Source: Erysipelotrichaceae bacterium (GTDB lineage Bacteria; Bacillota_I; Bacilli_A; Erysipelotrichales; Erysipelotrichaceae). Taken from it: 7,022 nt of DNA. The DNA lies in NCBI GenBank assembly GCA_024709285.1, contig JANJWY010000221.1:1-7022 (forward strand). The letters are read 5' to 3'. The translations under genes were made by a program, and so were the position numbers. Shown piece by piece: positions 1 to 5,735 of the stretch (within the stretch, counting starts at the first letter, position 1; each line of letters opens with the position of its first letter). The notes below the pieces were generated by a model. That model was not told where the DNA came from, ran no database searches, and worked only from the letters and a program-made list of their open reading frames with translations.

Positions 1-219
1 GCAGCACTTATTTTCGTTTTGGGTGCCGCAATCAAAGATACTGTCAATATATACGAGCCATCAACTTCATTAGCGGTTCATATTTGGTCGATGATGACCG
101 ATGAACCAGCCAACATCGCTCTGTCCAGCACCATAGCCATATTGATTCTGGCCATCGTATTGGTTATCAATGTATCTGTGAAAATCGGTGTGAAGCTGCT
201 CACGAGGAAAGGGATGTAA
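1..219 (+). CDS. pstA: Phosphate ABC transporter permease PstA, C-terminal fragment
   Basis: This is the last 72 codons of a gene whose start lies upstream of the window; the frame is open from base 1 to the TAA at 217-219. Residues about 45-66 form a strongly hydrophobic helix followed by a basic end (KLLTRKGM), as expected for the final membrane segment of a binding-protein-dependent permease. The part before it (GAAIKDTVNIYEPSTSLAVHI) resembles the periplasmic loop before the last helix in PstA, where the protein usually reads as a 'PF..LP..IY' type stretch. The firmest evidence is context: pstB starts three bases after the stop, and pstA directly before pstB is the usual order in pstSCAB operons. 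In the family, PstA and PstC form the membrane channel of the high-affinity phosphate importer. No active-site-like residue is visible in this fragment, so the name depends mainly on its neighbour. Confidence 0.85.
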   Translation, partial: AALIFVLGAAIKDTVNIYEPSTSLAVHIWSMMTDEPANIALSSTIAILILAIVLVINVSVKIGVKLLTRKGM

Positions 220-221
220 TT

Positions 222-977
222 ATGGAAAAAGTAATTGAAACGCAAGGATTACGTTTAAACTATGGTGAATTTAATGCCTTAACCAATATCAATCTGCCTA
301 TTTATCGAAACAAGGTCACGGCACTGATCGGACCTTCAGGATGCGGGAAAAGCACATTTTTACGCTGTCTGAATCGGATGAATGATTTGATTGACAATGT
401 CAAAGTCGATGGAATCATCCGTTTCAACGGAGAGCCGGTACAAGGTGCGGGGGTCGATGTTATTGAGCTGAGAAAGAAAGTAGGCATGGTCTTTCAAAAA
501 CCCAATCCGTTTCCGATGAGCATCTTTGACAATGTTGCCTATGGCCCGCGTCAGCAGGGCATCAAAAATAAAGAAATCCTGAAGGGAATCGTGGAGAAAG
601 CACTGAAACAAGCTGCTTTATATAATGAAGTCAAAGACCGCATGACCGAATCAGCCACCCGGTTAAGCGGCGGACAGCAACAACGGCTCTGCATCGCCCG
701 TGCATTGGCCATGGAACCGGAAGTGCTGCTGATGGATGAGCCGACATCCGCACTGGATCCGATGGCAACACAGCGAATCGAAGAGTTGATTGAAGAACTG
801 AAAAAGGATTATACGATCGTCATTGTGACCCACTCCATGCAACAGGCCGCCCGGATTTCCGACAACACAGCTTTCTTCTTATTGGGTGAGATCGTCGAGT
901 TTGGGTTGACTTCAGAAATATTTGCTAATCCGCGGGACAAACGTACGGAAGACTACATTACCGGCCGCTTTGGATAA
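222..977 (+). CDS. pstB: Phosphate ABC transporter ATP-binding protein PstB
   Basis: A complete 251-residue ABC ATPase, the normal length for PstB. It hydrolyses ATP at the cytoplasmic face to drive phosphate import through PstCA. Visible motifs are Walker A GPSGCGKST (37-45), followed by FLRCLNRMNDL, which is characteristic of PstB; the Q-loop in VFQKPNPFPMSI (Q92); the ABC signature LSGGQ (148-152); Walker B VLLMDEP (168-174); and the switch histidine H204 in VTHSMQQA. The ending ..NPRDKRTEDYITGRFG is also typical of PstB. The ATG at 222 follows a GAGGAAAGGG ribosome site that lies inside the end of pstA, so the two are translationally linked. A strong hairpin terminator follows seven bases after the stop. 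In many genomes phoU comes next; here it does not. Nothing is missing or unusual in the protein itself. Confidence 0.98.
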   Translation: MEKVIETQGLRLNYGEFNALTNINLPIYRNKVTALIGPSGCGKSTFLRCLNRMNDLIDNVKVDGIIRFNGEPVQGAGVDVIELRKKVGMVFQKPNPFPMSIFDNVAYGPRQQGIKNKEILKGIVEKALKQAALYNEVKDRMTESATRLSGGQQQRLCIARALAMEPEVLLMDEPTSALDPMATQRIEELIEELKKDYTIVIVTHSMQQAARISDNTAFFLLGEIVEFGLTSEIFANPRDKRTEDYITGRFG

Positions 978-983
978 TTGCTT

Positions 984-1010
984 GACTTGACTTATGGTCA
1001 AGTCTTTTTT
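984..1010 (+). terminator. Rho-independent terminator of the pst operon
   Basis: A perfect 8-bp stem, GACTTGAC (984-991) with GTCAAGTC (997-1004), a 5-base TTATG loop and a run of six T. It begins seven bases after the pstB stop, so it ends the pst transcript. The stem is AT-rich for a terminator but has no mismatches. Confidence 0.9.
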
Positions 1011-1051
1011 ATGATTGTACATGGGCACAACCGCGATCAAGTTGTTTGTGA

Positions 1052-1079
1052 TTCGCAATGATTGCCGAAAAAGTATAAC
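1052..1079 (+). promoter_or_regulatory. Possible promoter of the mrp-permease operon
   Basis: A TATAAC box (1074-1079, five of six consensus bases) lies 26 bases before the mrp start. TTCGCA (1052-1057, four of six matches to TTGACA) lies 16 bases upstream of it. A small imperfect dyad, GCAAT-G-ATTGC (1055-1065), overlaps the -35 side and could be an operator, but it is too short to rely on. Some promoter is needed here because the pst terminator closes the preceding operon. Confidence 0.45.
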
Positions 1080-1104
1080 CACCGTAGAAACGAGAGTGAA
1101 ATAG

Positions 1105-1926
1105 ATGAGTAAAGAAAAAGATCCGCGCTTTGATCCGTTCAAAGTAAAGATGAATAAGCAAAGTCAAGTCCGAAAAGTCGTAGCCGTGGTCAGCGGTAAG
1201 GGTGGCGTAGGGAAATCTTCAGTCACCGGACTGCTCGCAGTCAACACCAGTGAAAAAGGATATTTTACCGGCATTCTTGATGCGGACATTACCGGTCCCT
1301 CTATCGGCAAAATGTTCAATATCAATGACCGGGCGTATGGAACGGAAGACGGATTGATTTACCCGGCAGTGACCCAACGGGAAATCAAAATCATCACTTC
1401 CAATATGCTGTTGGATGAAGAGGACAAGGCCGTTATGTGGCGGGGGCTTCTGATCAACGGTGCGGTCAAGGATTTCTATTCGAAAGTGCTCTGGGGAGAT
1501 TTGGATGTCCTGTATATCGATATGCCTCCGGGTACCGGCGATGTGCCGCTGACAATTTATCAGTCATTGCCCATCGACGGTATCGTACTGGTTACGACAC
1601 CACAAGATTTGGTGTCGATGATCGTTGCCAAAGCTATCGATATGGCCAATCAGATGAATGTCCCGATTCTGGGAATCGTCGAGAATATGAGTTATATGGA
1701 ATGTCCGTGTTGCAATGAGCGGATTTATCCTTTTGGGGAAGGCCGGGTAGAAGAGTTTGCTAAAAAGCATGGAATCCGTGTGCTGGCTAAACTGCCGATT
1801 TATGCGAAATTAACACAAGCTGCGGATGATGGTACGTTTGAACATTTGGAATACACCGGCTTGGCAAAGGCCGTGGATTCGATATTCAGTCAGTTGCATC
1901 TTGAGGATTCAGATGAGCGCATTTAA
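1105..1926 (+). CDS. mrp: Mrp/NBP35-family (ApbC-like) P-loop ATPase, probable Fe-S cluster carrier
   Basis: A 273-residue cytoplasmic protein of the MinD/Mrp group of deviant-Walker P-loop ATPases. The visible motifs are the deviant Walker A GKGGVGKS (31-38, with the signature lysine K32), DADITGPS (59-66), and the switch II/Walker B region YIDMPPGTGD (137-146). ENMSYMECPCC (193-203) is the family's CxxC site, here C200 and C203 with an extra Cys at 202. In characterised relatives the CxxC binds a labile 4Fe-4S cluster at a dimer interface and passes it to target enzymes. There is no N-terminal DUF59 domain; a 25-residue charged leader precedes the ATPase fold, as in the short form of the family. 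The start ATG follows a weak GAGAGTG site. The last 14 bases overlap the next gene, so the protein is made together with two small membrane proteins, which is an uncommon setting for Mrp. Whether it serves them or general Fe-S assembly cannot be told from the sequence. Confidence 0.9.
   Translation: MSKEKDPRFDPFKVKMNKQSQVRKVVAVVSGKGGVGKSSVTGLLAVNTSEKGYFTGILDADITGPSIGKMFNINDRAYGTEDGLIYPAVTQREIKIITSNMLLDEEDKAVMWRGLLINGAVKDFYSKVLWGDLDVLYIDMPPGTGDVPLTIYQSLPIDGIVLVTTPQDLVSMIVAKAIDMANQMNVPILGIVENMSYMECPCCNERIYPFGEGRVEEFAKKHGIRVLAKLPIYAKLTQAADDGTFEHLEYTGLAKAVDSIFSQLHLEDSDERI
1903..1907 (+). promoter_or_regulatory. Ribosome binding site fixing the start of the first half-permease
   Basis: GAGGA inside the 3' end of mrp, five bases before the ATG at 1913. 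The same reading frame is open further upstream, to about 1826, but that extension would run through mrp coding sequence and gives a non-membrane, arginine- and tryptophan-rich leader. The site makes 1913 the sensible start. Confidence 0.7.
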
Positions 1927-2407
1927 TGCGGTTATTTATATGATCGCCGTTGCCGCCATGGTTTTCTCGTATTCAAAAGACAAGAAAAAAACGCGAACAG
2001 CTTTGAAAAAGGCATGGAAGTCCATTGAGAATATACTGCCGGCGATGTTGGCAGTGCTGATGGTTATTGGGATCACGATGGCATGGATATCACCGGCGTT
2101 CATTTCATCACTGATCGGTGAAAGTTCCGGGATATGGGGCGTGCTTGTTGCATCTTTGTTGGGTTCTATAACATTGATTCCAGGTTTTATAGCTTTTCCG
2201 TTAGCTTCCAATCTATTAAAGCTAAATGCCGGATATACCCAGATGGCGGCTTTCATATCTACTTTGATGATGGTCGGAATCATTACGTTTCCGATGGAGA
2301 AAAAGTTCCTTGGTACCGGATTGGCATTGAAACGTAATCTGGCAGCATTGATTTACTCTGTATTAATCGCATTTGTGATTGGGGGGTTGATGATATGGCT
2401 GCCATAA
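1913..2407 (+). CDS. Small integral membrane protein, first half of a paired YraQ/ArsP-like (DUF318) permease
   Basis: A 164-residue protein with about four to five hydrophobic segments: roughly residues 3-20, 41-59, 75-98, 110-127 and 142-162. A basic cytoplasmic-looking stretch, SKDKKKTRTALKKAW (21-35), follows the first segment. The motifs LLGSITLIPGFIAFP (82-96) and AFISTLMMVGIITFPME (113-129) resemble what I recall of the COG0701/DUF318 predicted permeases (YraQ, ArsP), but the protein is only about half their usual length. Start ATG 1913 was chosen from the GAGGA site. It overlaps mrp by 14 bases and the next gene by 13, so the three genes form one translationally coupled unit. Residues 38-160 align with residues 40-162 of the next protein without gaps, so the two are tandem paralogues and probably form a heterodimeric channel. 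The substrate is unknown; metalloid or other small-solute efflux would be a guess from family membership only. Confidence 0.75.
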   Translation: MSAFNAVIYMIAVAAMVFSYSKDKKKTRTALKKAWKSIENILPAMLAVLMVIGITMAWISPAFISSLIGESSGIWGVLVASLLGSITLIPGFIAFPLASNLLKLNAGYTQMAAFISTLMMVGIITFPMEKKFLGTGLALKRNLAALIYSVLIAFVIGGLMIWLP

Positions 2408-2949
2408 TCAAACGATATCGATTGATTTTAGTATTGATAGCCATAAACCTGTCAATTTTGATTTTGGGTTATGATCAGGGCACCGTGGCATTTGAGCAAG
2501 CGGCGTTGAATTTAAAAGAAATGTTACTTGTATTGCCCCCAATTTTTGTATTAATGGGACTGTTGGATGTTTGGGTCAAACGAGAAACAGTTATTGCCTG
2601 GATGGGTGATAATTCCGGATTCAAAGGAATGCTGTTTGCATTTCTATTGGGATCCGCAGCGGCCGGTCCGTTGTATGCGGCATTTCCCATCACTTACACG
2701 ATGGCTAAAAAAGGTGTATCAATCATCAATATTCTGGTTTTTTTAGGAGCATGGTCCACTCTCAAGATTCCATTGCTGTTATTTGAATTTTCAAATCTGG
2801 GTATCAAGTTTACCATCATCCGACTGGTATTTAACATTATTGCCATCGCTTTTTTGTCATGGTTGGTGAAGGGTCTTATGACAGAGCGTGACCGAAAGGC
2901 GTTTTCGGAAGCAATCGAAAAAAATGATGTGTCCATGACTTTAAAATAA
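2395..2949 (+). CDS. Small integral membrane protein, second half of a paired YraQ/ArsP-like (DUF318) permease
   Basis: A 184-residue membrane protein with hydrophobic segments at about 9-25, 42-61, 78-100, 109-130 and 140-159, and a charged hydrophilic tail (163-184, TERDRKAFSEAIEKND...). Conserved-looking motifs are FLLGSAAAGPLYAAFP (83-98) and FLGAWSTLKIPLLLFE (116-131), a pattern I associate with half-size DUF318-type 'permease' proteins that occur in pairs in Bacillota. The ATG at 2395 is preceded by a GGGGGG run (2381-2386) that can act as a ribosome site, and it lies within the last 13 bases of the partner gene. Glycines, prolines and a Glu are kept at matching positions in both partners (for example P92 and E131 here, P90 and E129 in the first), which points to a shared fold and ancient duplication. 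No terminator is seen before the perR-like gene, so some read-through into it is possible. Confidence 0.75.
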   Translation: MAAIIKRYRLILVLIAINLSILILGYDQGTVAFEQAALNLKEMLLVLPPIFVLMGLLDVWVKRETVIAWMGDNSGFKGMLFAFLLGSAAAGPLYAAFPITYTMAKKGVSIINILVFLGAWSTLKIPLLLFEFSNLGIKFTIIRLVFNIIAIAFLSWLVKGLMTERDRKAFSEAIEKNDVSMTLK

Positions 2950-2958
2950 GATAAATAT

Positions 2959-2987
2959 TTGCAAAATTTCACGAATTCGCATATAAT
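2959..2987 (+). promoter_or_regulatory. Promoter of the perR-like gene
   Basis: TTGCAA (2959-2964), a 17-base spacer and a perfect TATAAT (2982-2987) form a near-consensus sigma-A promoter, the best in the window. Transcription would begin near 2994-2996, leaving a leader of about 18-20 bases. An 8-base palindrome, CGAATTCG (2972-2979), sits in the spacer and another, ATAATTAT (2983-2990), overlaps the -10. Either might be part of an operator, but neither matches a full PerR box (two TTATAAT half-sites around one base). Confidence 0.8.
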
Positions 2988-3003
2988 TATGTCCTATGGT
3001 GAG

Positions 3004-3008
3004 AGGAG
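3004..3008 (+). promoter_or_regulatory. Ribosome binding site that decides the perR-like start
   Basis: AGGAG five bases before the ATG at 3014. It lies downstream of another in-frame ATG at 2996, which is at the expected transcription start of the upstream promoter and has no ribosome site. The site supports a 128-residue product rather than one six residues longer. Confidence 0.85.
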
Positions 3009-3013
3009 ATAAC

Positions 3014-3400
3014 ATGGAAAAAAGAAACACAAAACAAAAAAGCCTGGTAAGAAAAATAGTAAGAGATCTTAACACGCATGCATGCGCTGAAGAGATTTAT
3101 AATCGGGTAATTAAGGTTAATCCACGCATATCTCCGGCCACGGTTTACCGTATTTTACACGAAATGGTCGATACACAGGAATTGCGTGAAATAGCCAACG
3201 GTTCAGGTGCTACTGTATTTGACCCGACGATCCATCCGCATTATCACATTCAGTGCATCAAATGCAATCAGCTGTTTGATGTCGATATTCCTTATCATGA
3301 GCAGCTTGACAAAGAAATCCGTGATAAAACATCATTTTCGATTATCTCTCATGATTTGACCTTCAAAGGCGTCTGTGCACGCTGTACTCCTAAAAACTAA
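3014..3400 (+). CDS. perR: Fur-family transcriptional regulator, PerR-like
   Basis: A 128-residue Fur-superfamily repressor. The winged-helix DNA-binding half (about 8-68) includes the recognition region ISPATVYRILHEM (39-51), and the dimerisation/metal half follows. The structural zinc site is complete: C81xxC84 and C121xxC124. Measured against B. subtilis PerR as I remember it, the regulatory ligands H37, D85, H91, H93 and D104 correspond to H22, D70, H76, H78 and D89 here, with the same spacing (48, 6, 2 and 11 residues). Asp at the last position favours PerR over Fur or Zur, which usually have Glu there. PerR senses hydrogen peroxide by metal-catalysed oxidation of its histidines and represses oxidative stress genes. 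The protein is about 15 residues shorter than B. subtilis PerR, all at the N-terminus. It is a single-gene unit with its own promoter and terminator. Manganese- or iron-sensing variants of the family remain possible. Confidence 0.85.
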   Translation: MEKRNTKQKSLVRKIVRDLNTHACAEEIYNRVIKVNPRISPATVYRILHEMVDTQELREIANGSGATVFDPTIHPHYHIQCIKCNQLFDVDIPYHEQLDKEIRDKTSFSIISHDLTFKGVCARCTPKN

Positions 3401-3417
3401 GCCGGCAACGGCTTTTT
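3399..3417 (+). terminator. Rho-independent terminator of the perR-like gene
   Basis: The stem AAGCCG (3399-3404) pairs with CGGCTT (3409-3414) around a GCAA tetraloop and runs into a T tract interrupted by one C (TTTTTCTTTT). The stem overlaps the TAA stop codon at 3398-3400, so it is packed tightly against the gene. Confidence 0.85.
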
Positions 3418-3423
3418 CTTTTG

Positions 3424-3452
3424 TTGACTATTATTAAGAAAATAGGTATTGT
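3424..3452 (+). promoter_or_regulatory. Promoter of the amino acid importer operon
   Basis: TTGACT (3424-3429, five of six), a 17-base spacer and TATTGT (3447-3452, four of six) sit directly after the perR terminator. The implied start near 3459 would leave a very short leader of about 11 bases with the GAGGTGAG ribosome site (3459-3466) at its beginning, so the exact -10 may differ. There is no room for a T-box or riboswitch in this 69-base gap. Confidence 0.55.
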
Positions 3453-3469
3453 TTTTATGAGGTGAGTCT

Positions 3470-4249
3470 ATGAAAAAACTATTGGTTTTATTGCTTCTGT
3501 CATTGATGTTTGCCGGTTGTTCAGATAAACAGTCGGATGCGTTGGTCGTTGGCATGGAGTTGGCCTACCCGCCATTTGAAACCAAAGACGACAGTGGCAA
3601 TCCCATGGGTGTCAGTGTCGAACTTGCCAAAGCGTTTGGCGAGTATTTGGGCAGGGAAGTCATAATTGAAAATATCAACTGGACCGGTCTGATACCGGCA
3701 TTGCAGACAGACAAAGTGGATTTGGTCATTTCATCCATGACGATTACGGAAGTTCGGAAGGAAAGCGTTGACTTTTCAGATGGCTATGCCAAAGCATATC
3801 TGGCATTTTTGGTAAATAAGGACAGCCCGGTTACAGTTTCAAGTGATTTGAATAATACCGATCGGACGATTGCGGTGAAAACCGGCAGTACCGGGGATTT
3901 CTATGTCACCAACAATTTTCCACTAGCCAAAGTGTTGCGTCTGGATGATGAAAGTGCTGCTATCGCAGAGGTCATCAATGGCCGTGCTGATGCATTCATA
4001 TACGATCAGCTGACCATCGTGCGCAATTATCAGCAGTATCCGGATAAAACGAAAACGGTATTCATTGACAATCAGCAACCGGAATTTTGGGGAGCTGCTT
4101 TTAAAAAGGGAAGTCCATTGGTAGCGCAGTTTAATGCTTTTTTGAAAAAGTTTAAAGAGGATAAGGGGTTTGAACCGATTGTCGAACAATATCTGAAAGA
4201 AGAAAAAGAGCTGTTTGATGATTTGGGATTCGCTTTCTTCTTTGACTGA
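3470..4249 (+). CDS. Polar amino acid ABC transporter substrate-binding lipoprotein
   Basis: A 259-residue extracellular solute-binding protein of family 3 (SBP_bac_3). The N-terminus is a lipoprotein signal: MKK, a leucine-rich core and the lipobox FAGC with C17 as the lipidated residue, so the protein would be anchored outside the membrane. Family features follow in order: VVGMELAYPPFE (26-37), IPALQTDKVDLVISSMTIT (75-93), the motif TEVRKESVDFS (93-103) with R96 in the place of the Arg that normally binds the ligand carboxylate, VKTGSTG (136-142), and ADAFIYDQ (173-180) with D179 where an Asp usually holds the ligand amino group. The substrate class is therefore an amino acid; which one cannot be read off. 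The protein ends in an unusual acidic and aromatic tail (DDLGFAFFFD). GAGGTGAG precedes the start. The permease gene begins two bases after the stop. Confidence 0.93.
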   Translation: MKKLLVLLLLSLMFAGCSDKQSDALVVGMELAYPPFETKDDSGNPMGVSVELAKAFGEYLGREVIIENINWTGLIPALQTDKVDLVISSMTITEVRKESVDFSDGYAKAYLAFLVNKDSPVTVSSDLNNTDRTIAVKTGSTGDFYVTNNFPLAKVLRLDDESAAIAEVINGRADAFIYDQLTIVRNYQQYPDKTKTVFIDNQQPEFWGAAFKKGSPLVAQFNAFLKKFKEDKGFEPIVEQYLKEEKELFDDLGFAFFFD

Positions 4250-4250
4250 G

Positions 4251-4994
4251 ATGAGAATGAAACGGATATTTTCTTGGCTTGGCGTATTTTTGATCATTGC
4301 ATCTTTCTTAGTATTTTCAGCGGTTAAAGCCAATGTCAATTTTGATTTTACTCAAATGTGGGCATATCGGATCCGGTTTTATCAAGGATTCGTTTTGACT
4401 GTGCAAATCAGTTTATTTTCGATGTTGCTTTCTCTGATATTGGGAGCGCTGGTCGTATTGGCTCGGCGAAGCCGCTGGATGATCATCAAAGACTTGGCTG
4501 CTGCTTACGTCGAAATCATCCGTGGGACACCGTTGCTTGTTCAGATCATCTTCTTCTATTACATTATCGGAACGGCCTGGGGATTGTCCAATCGCTTTGT
4601 GGCAGGAGTGATCATTCTGTCCGTATTTGAAGGTGCATACATTTCGGAAATCATTCGTGGCGGTGTCAATTCCATTGAGTCGAAACAGATGGAAATTGCC
4701 CGTTCGATCGGACTGACCAAGCTCAAGATGTTTCGATTGGTATTGCTTCCGCAGCTAATCATCCGAATCATACCGGCGATTGCCGGTCAGTTTGCCTCAG
4801 TCATCAAGGACTCATCCTTATTATCGACCATTGCCATCATTGAACTGATGCAAGTCACCAAGGAAATTACCGCAACCAATTACTCGACATACTATACCAG
4901 TTATATCGTTTTAGCCGTGCTTTATTTACTGTTGACTTTCCCGGTATCCATGCTCTCGCGCTGGCTGGAAAGGAGCAACCGATATGAAATTTGA
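4251..4994 (+). CDS. Polar amino acid ABC transporter permease (HisM/GlnP family)
   Basis: A 247-residue inner-membrane permease with about five helices: near residues 8-23, 45-70, 88-107, 114-134 and 217-235, plus a weaker one around 175-200. Family hallmarks are YVEIIRGTPLLVQIIFFYY (86-104) and the cytoplasmic EAA loop from EIIRGGVNSIESKQMEIA (133-150) to IGLTKLKMFRLVLLPQ (153-168), which docks on the ATPase. The start is uncertain. ATG 4251 lies just after the stop of the binding protein and ATG 4257 would shorten the product by two residues; GAG bases at 4248-4250 suit 4257 slightly better. An upstream ATG at 4218 is in frame but would overlap the binding protein by 32 bases and add a polar leader. 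The gene overlaps the ATPase gene by 11 bases. Confidence 0.93.
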   Translation: MRMKRIFSWLGVFLIIASFLVFSAVKANVNFDFTQMWAYRIRFYQGFVLTVQISLFSMLLSLILGALVVLARRSRWMIIKDLAAAYVEIIRGTPLLVQIIFFYYIIGTAWGLSNRFVAGVIILSVFEGAYISEIIRGGVNSIESKQMEIARSIGLTKLKMFRLVLLPQLIIRIIPAIAGQFASVIKDSSLLSTIAIIELMQVTKEITATNYSTYYTSYIVLAVLYLLLTFPVSMLSRWLERSNRYEI

Positions 4995-5712
4995 ATTCAG
5001 CGATTTGACCGTTCGTTTCGGATCGCAAGTCGTGTTGGATAAGCTGACGGAAACCATCGAAGGTAAAGCCCTTGCGATCATCGGTCCTAGCGGTGGCGGT
5101 AAATCAACGCTTCTGCGCGTTCTTGGCGGTCTGTTGCCGGCAAATGAAGGAAAGTTTGCGCTTAACGGAACTTGGGTCGATAACAACGCGCAACGTTTAA
5201 ACGAGTATCGCAAGCAAATCGGCTTCGTATTTCAGAGCAACGGACTGTTTCCTCATCTGACCGCACTTAAAAATATCACATTGCCATTGATTCATACCTT
5301 TGGAATGGATAAGATAACCGCAGAAAAAAAGGCGATGGATTTGATGGAAAGGTTTGGCCTGGAAGATTCTTCACACAAATATCCTTCACAGCTGTCCGGC
5401 GGTCAGCAACAGCGCATAGCGATCATCCGTGCCATAGCCATCGAACCGAAACTGCTTTTACTGGATGAACCGACCAGTGCACTGGATCCTGAACTTGCTT
5501 ATGAAGTACTGTCGATGTTGAAACAGCTTGTGGAAAGCGGTGTGGAATTGGTCATCGTAACCCATCACTTGGGATTTGCCTCCAATGCCTGTGATACGGT
5601 GATGTATATGGATGAATTTGGCATTGGTGAGTTTGGTAAAACTGAGGAGTTGCTACGAGCACCGAAAACCGAGCGACTTCAACGTTTCATCAGTAAAATT
5701 CTTTCAATATAA
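4984..5712 (+). CDS. Polar amino acid ABC transporter ATP-binding protein (GlnQ/HisP family)
   Basis: A complete 242-residue ABC ATPase that energises the importer encoded by the two preceding genes. Walker A is GPSGGGKST (34-42), Q-loop Q84 is in FVFQSNGLFPHLT, the signature LSGGQ is at 137-141 followed by QQRIAIIRAIA, Walker B is LLLLDEP (157-163), and the switch histidine is H194 in VTHHLGFA. The FPHLTALKNI stretch after the Q-loop is typical of polar amino acid ATPases. The start at 4984 follows a strong AAGGAG (4970-4975) inside the permease gene. No terminator follows the stop; instead the promoter of the non-coding RNA overlaps the end of the gene. Cystine, glutamine or histidine type substrates are all possible; cysK and cysE nearby make cystine a reasonable guess, but only by context. 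Confidence 0.95.
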   Translation: MKFEFSDLTVRFGSQVVLDKLTETIEGKALAIIGPSGGGKSTLLRVLGGLLPANEGKFALNGTWVDNNAQRLNEYRKQIGFVFQSNGLFPHLTALKNITLPLIHTFGMDKITAEKKAMDLMERFGLEDSSHKYPSQLSGGQQQRIAIIRAIAIEPKLLLLDEPTSALDPELAYEVLSMLKQLVESGVELVIVTHHLGFASNACDTVMYMDEFGIGEFGKTEELLRAPKTERLQRFISKILSI

Positions 5713-5729
5713 GGAAAGTGTGGTATAAT
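5702..5729 (+). promoter_or_regulatory. Promoter of the structured RNA (extended -10)
   Basis: TGGTATAAT (5721-5729) is a perfect extended -10 element. The -35 is poor (TTTCAA at 5702-5707, 16-base spacer), as often seen with extended -10 promoters. It overlaps the last codons of the ATPase gene. The predicted start, about 5736, coincides with the first base of the long closing stem described next. Confidence 0.8.
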
Positions 5730-5735
5730 ACTTGT

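Noticed and set aside
1826..1912. Long version of the first half-permease starting inside mrp
   Set aside because: The extra 29 residues come from a shifted reading of mrp and look unlike a membrane protein start; ATG 1913 has its own GAGGA.
2970..3000. PerR box or Fur box at the perR-like promoter
   Set aside because: ATAATTAT and CGAATTCG are palindromes, but neither extends to the 15-base 7-1-7 PerR box or a 19-base Fur box.
2996..3013. Upstream ATG at 2996 as the perR-like start
   Set aside because: It falls at the expected transcription start of a near-consensus promoter and has no ribosome site, whereas ATG 3014 has AGGAG at ideal spacing.
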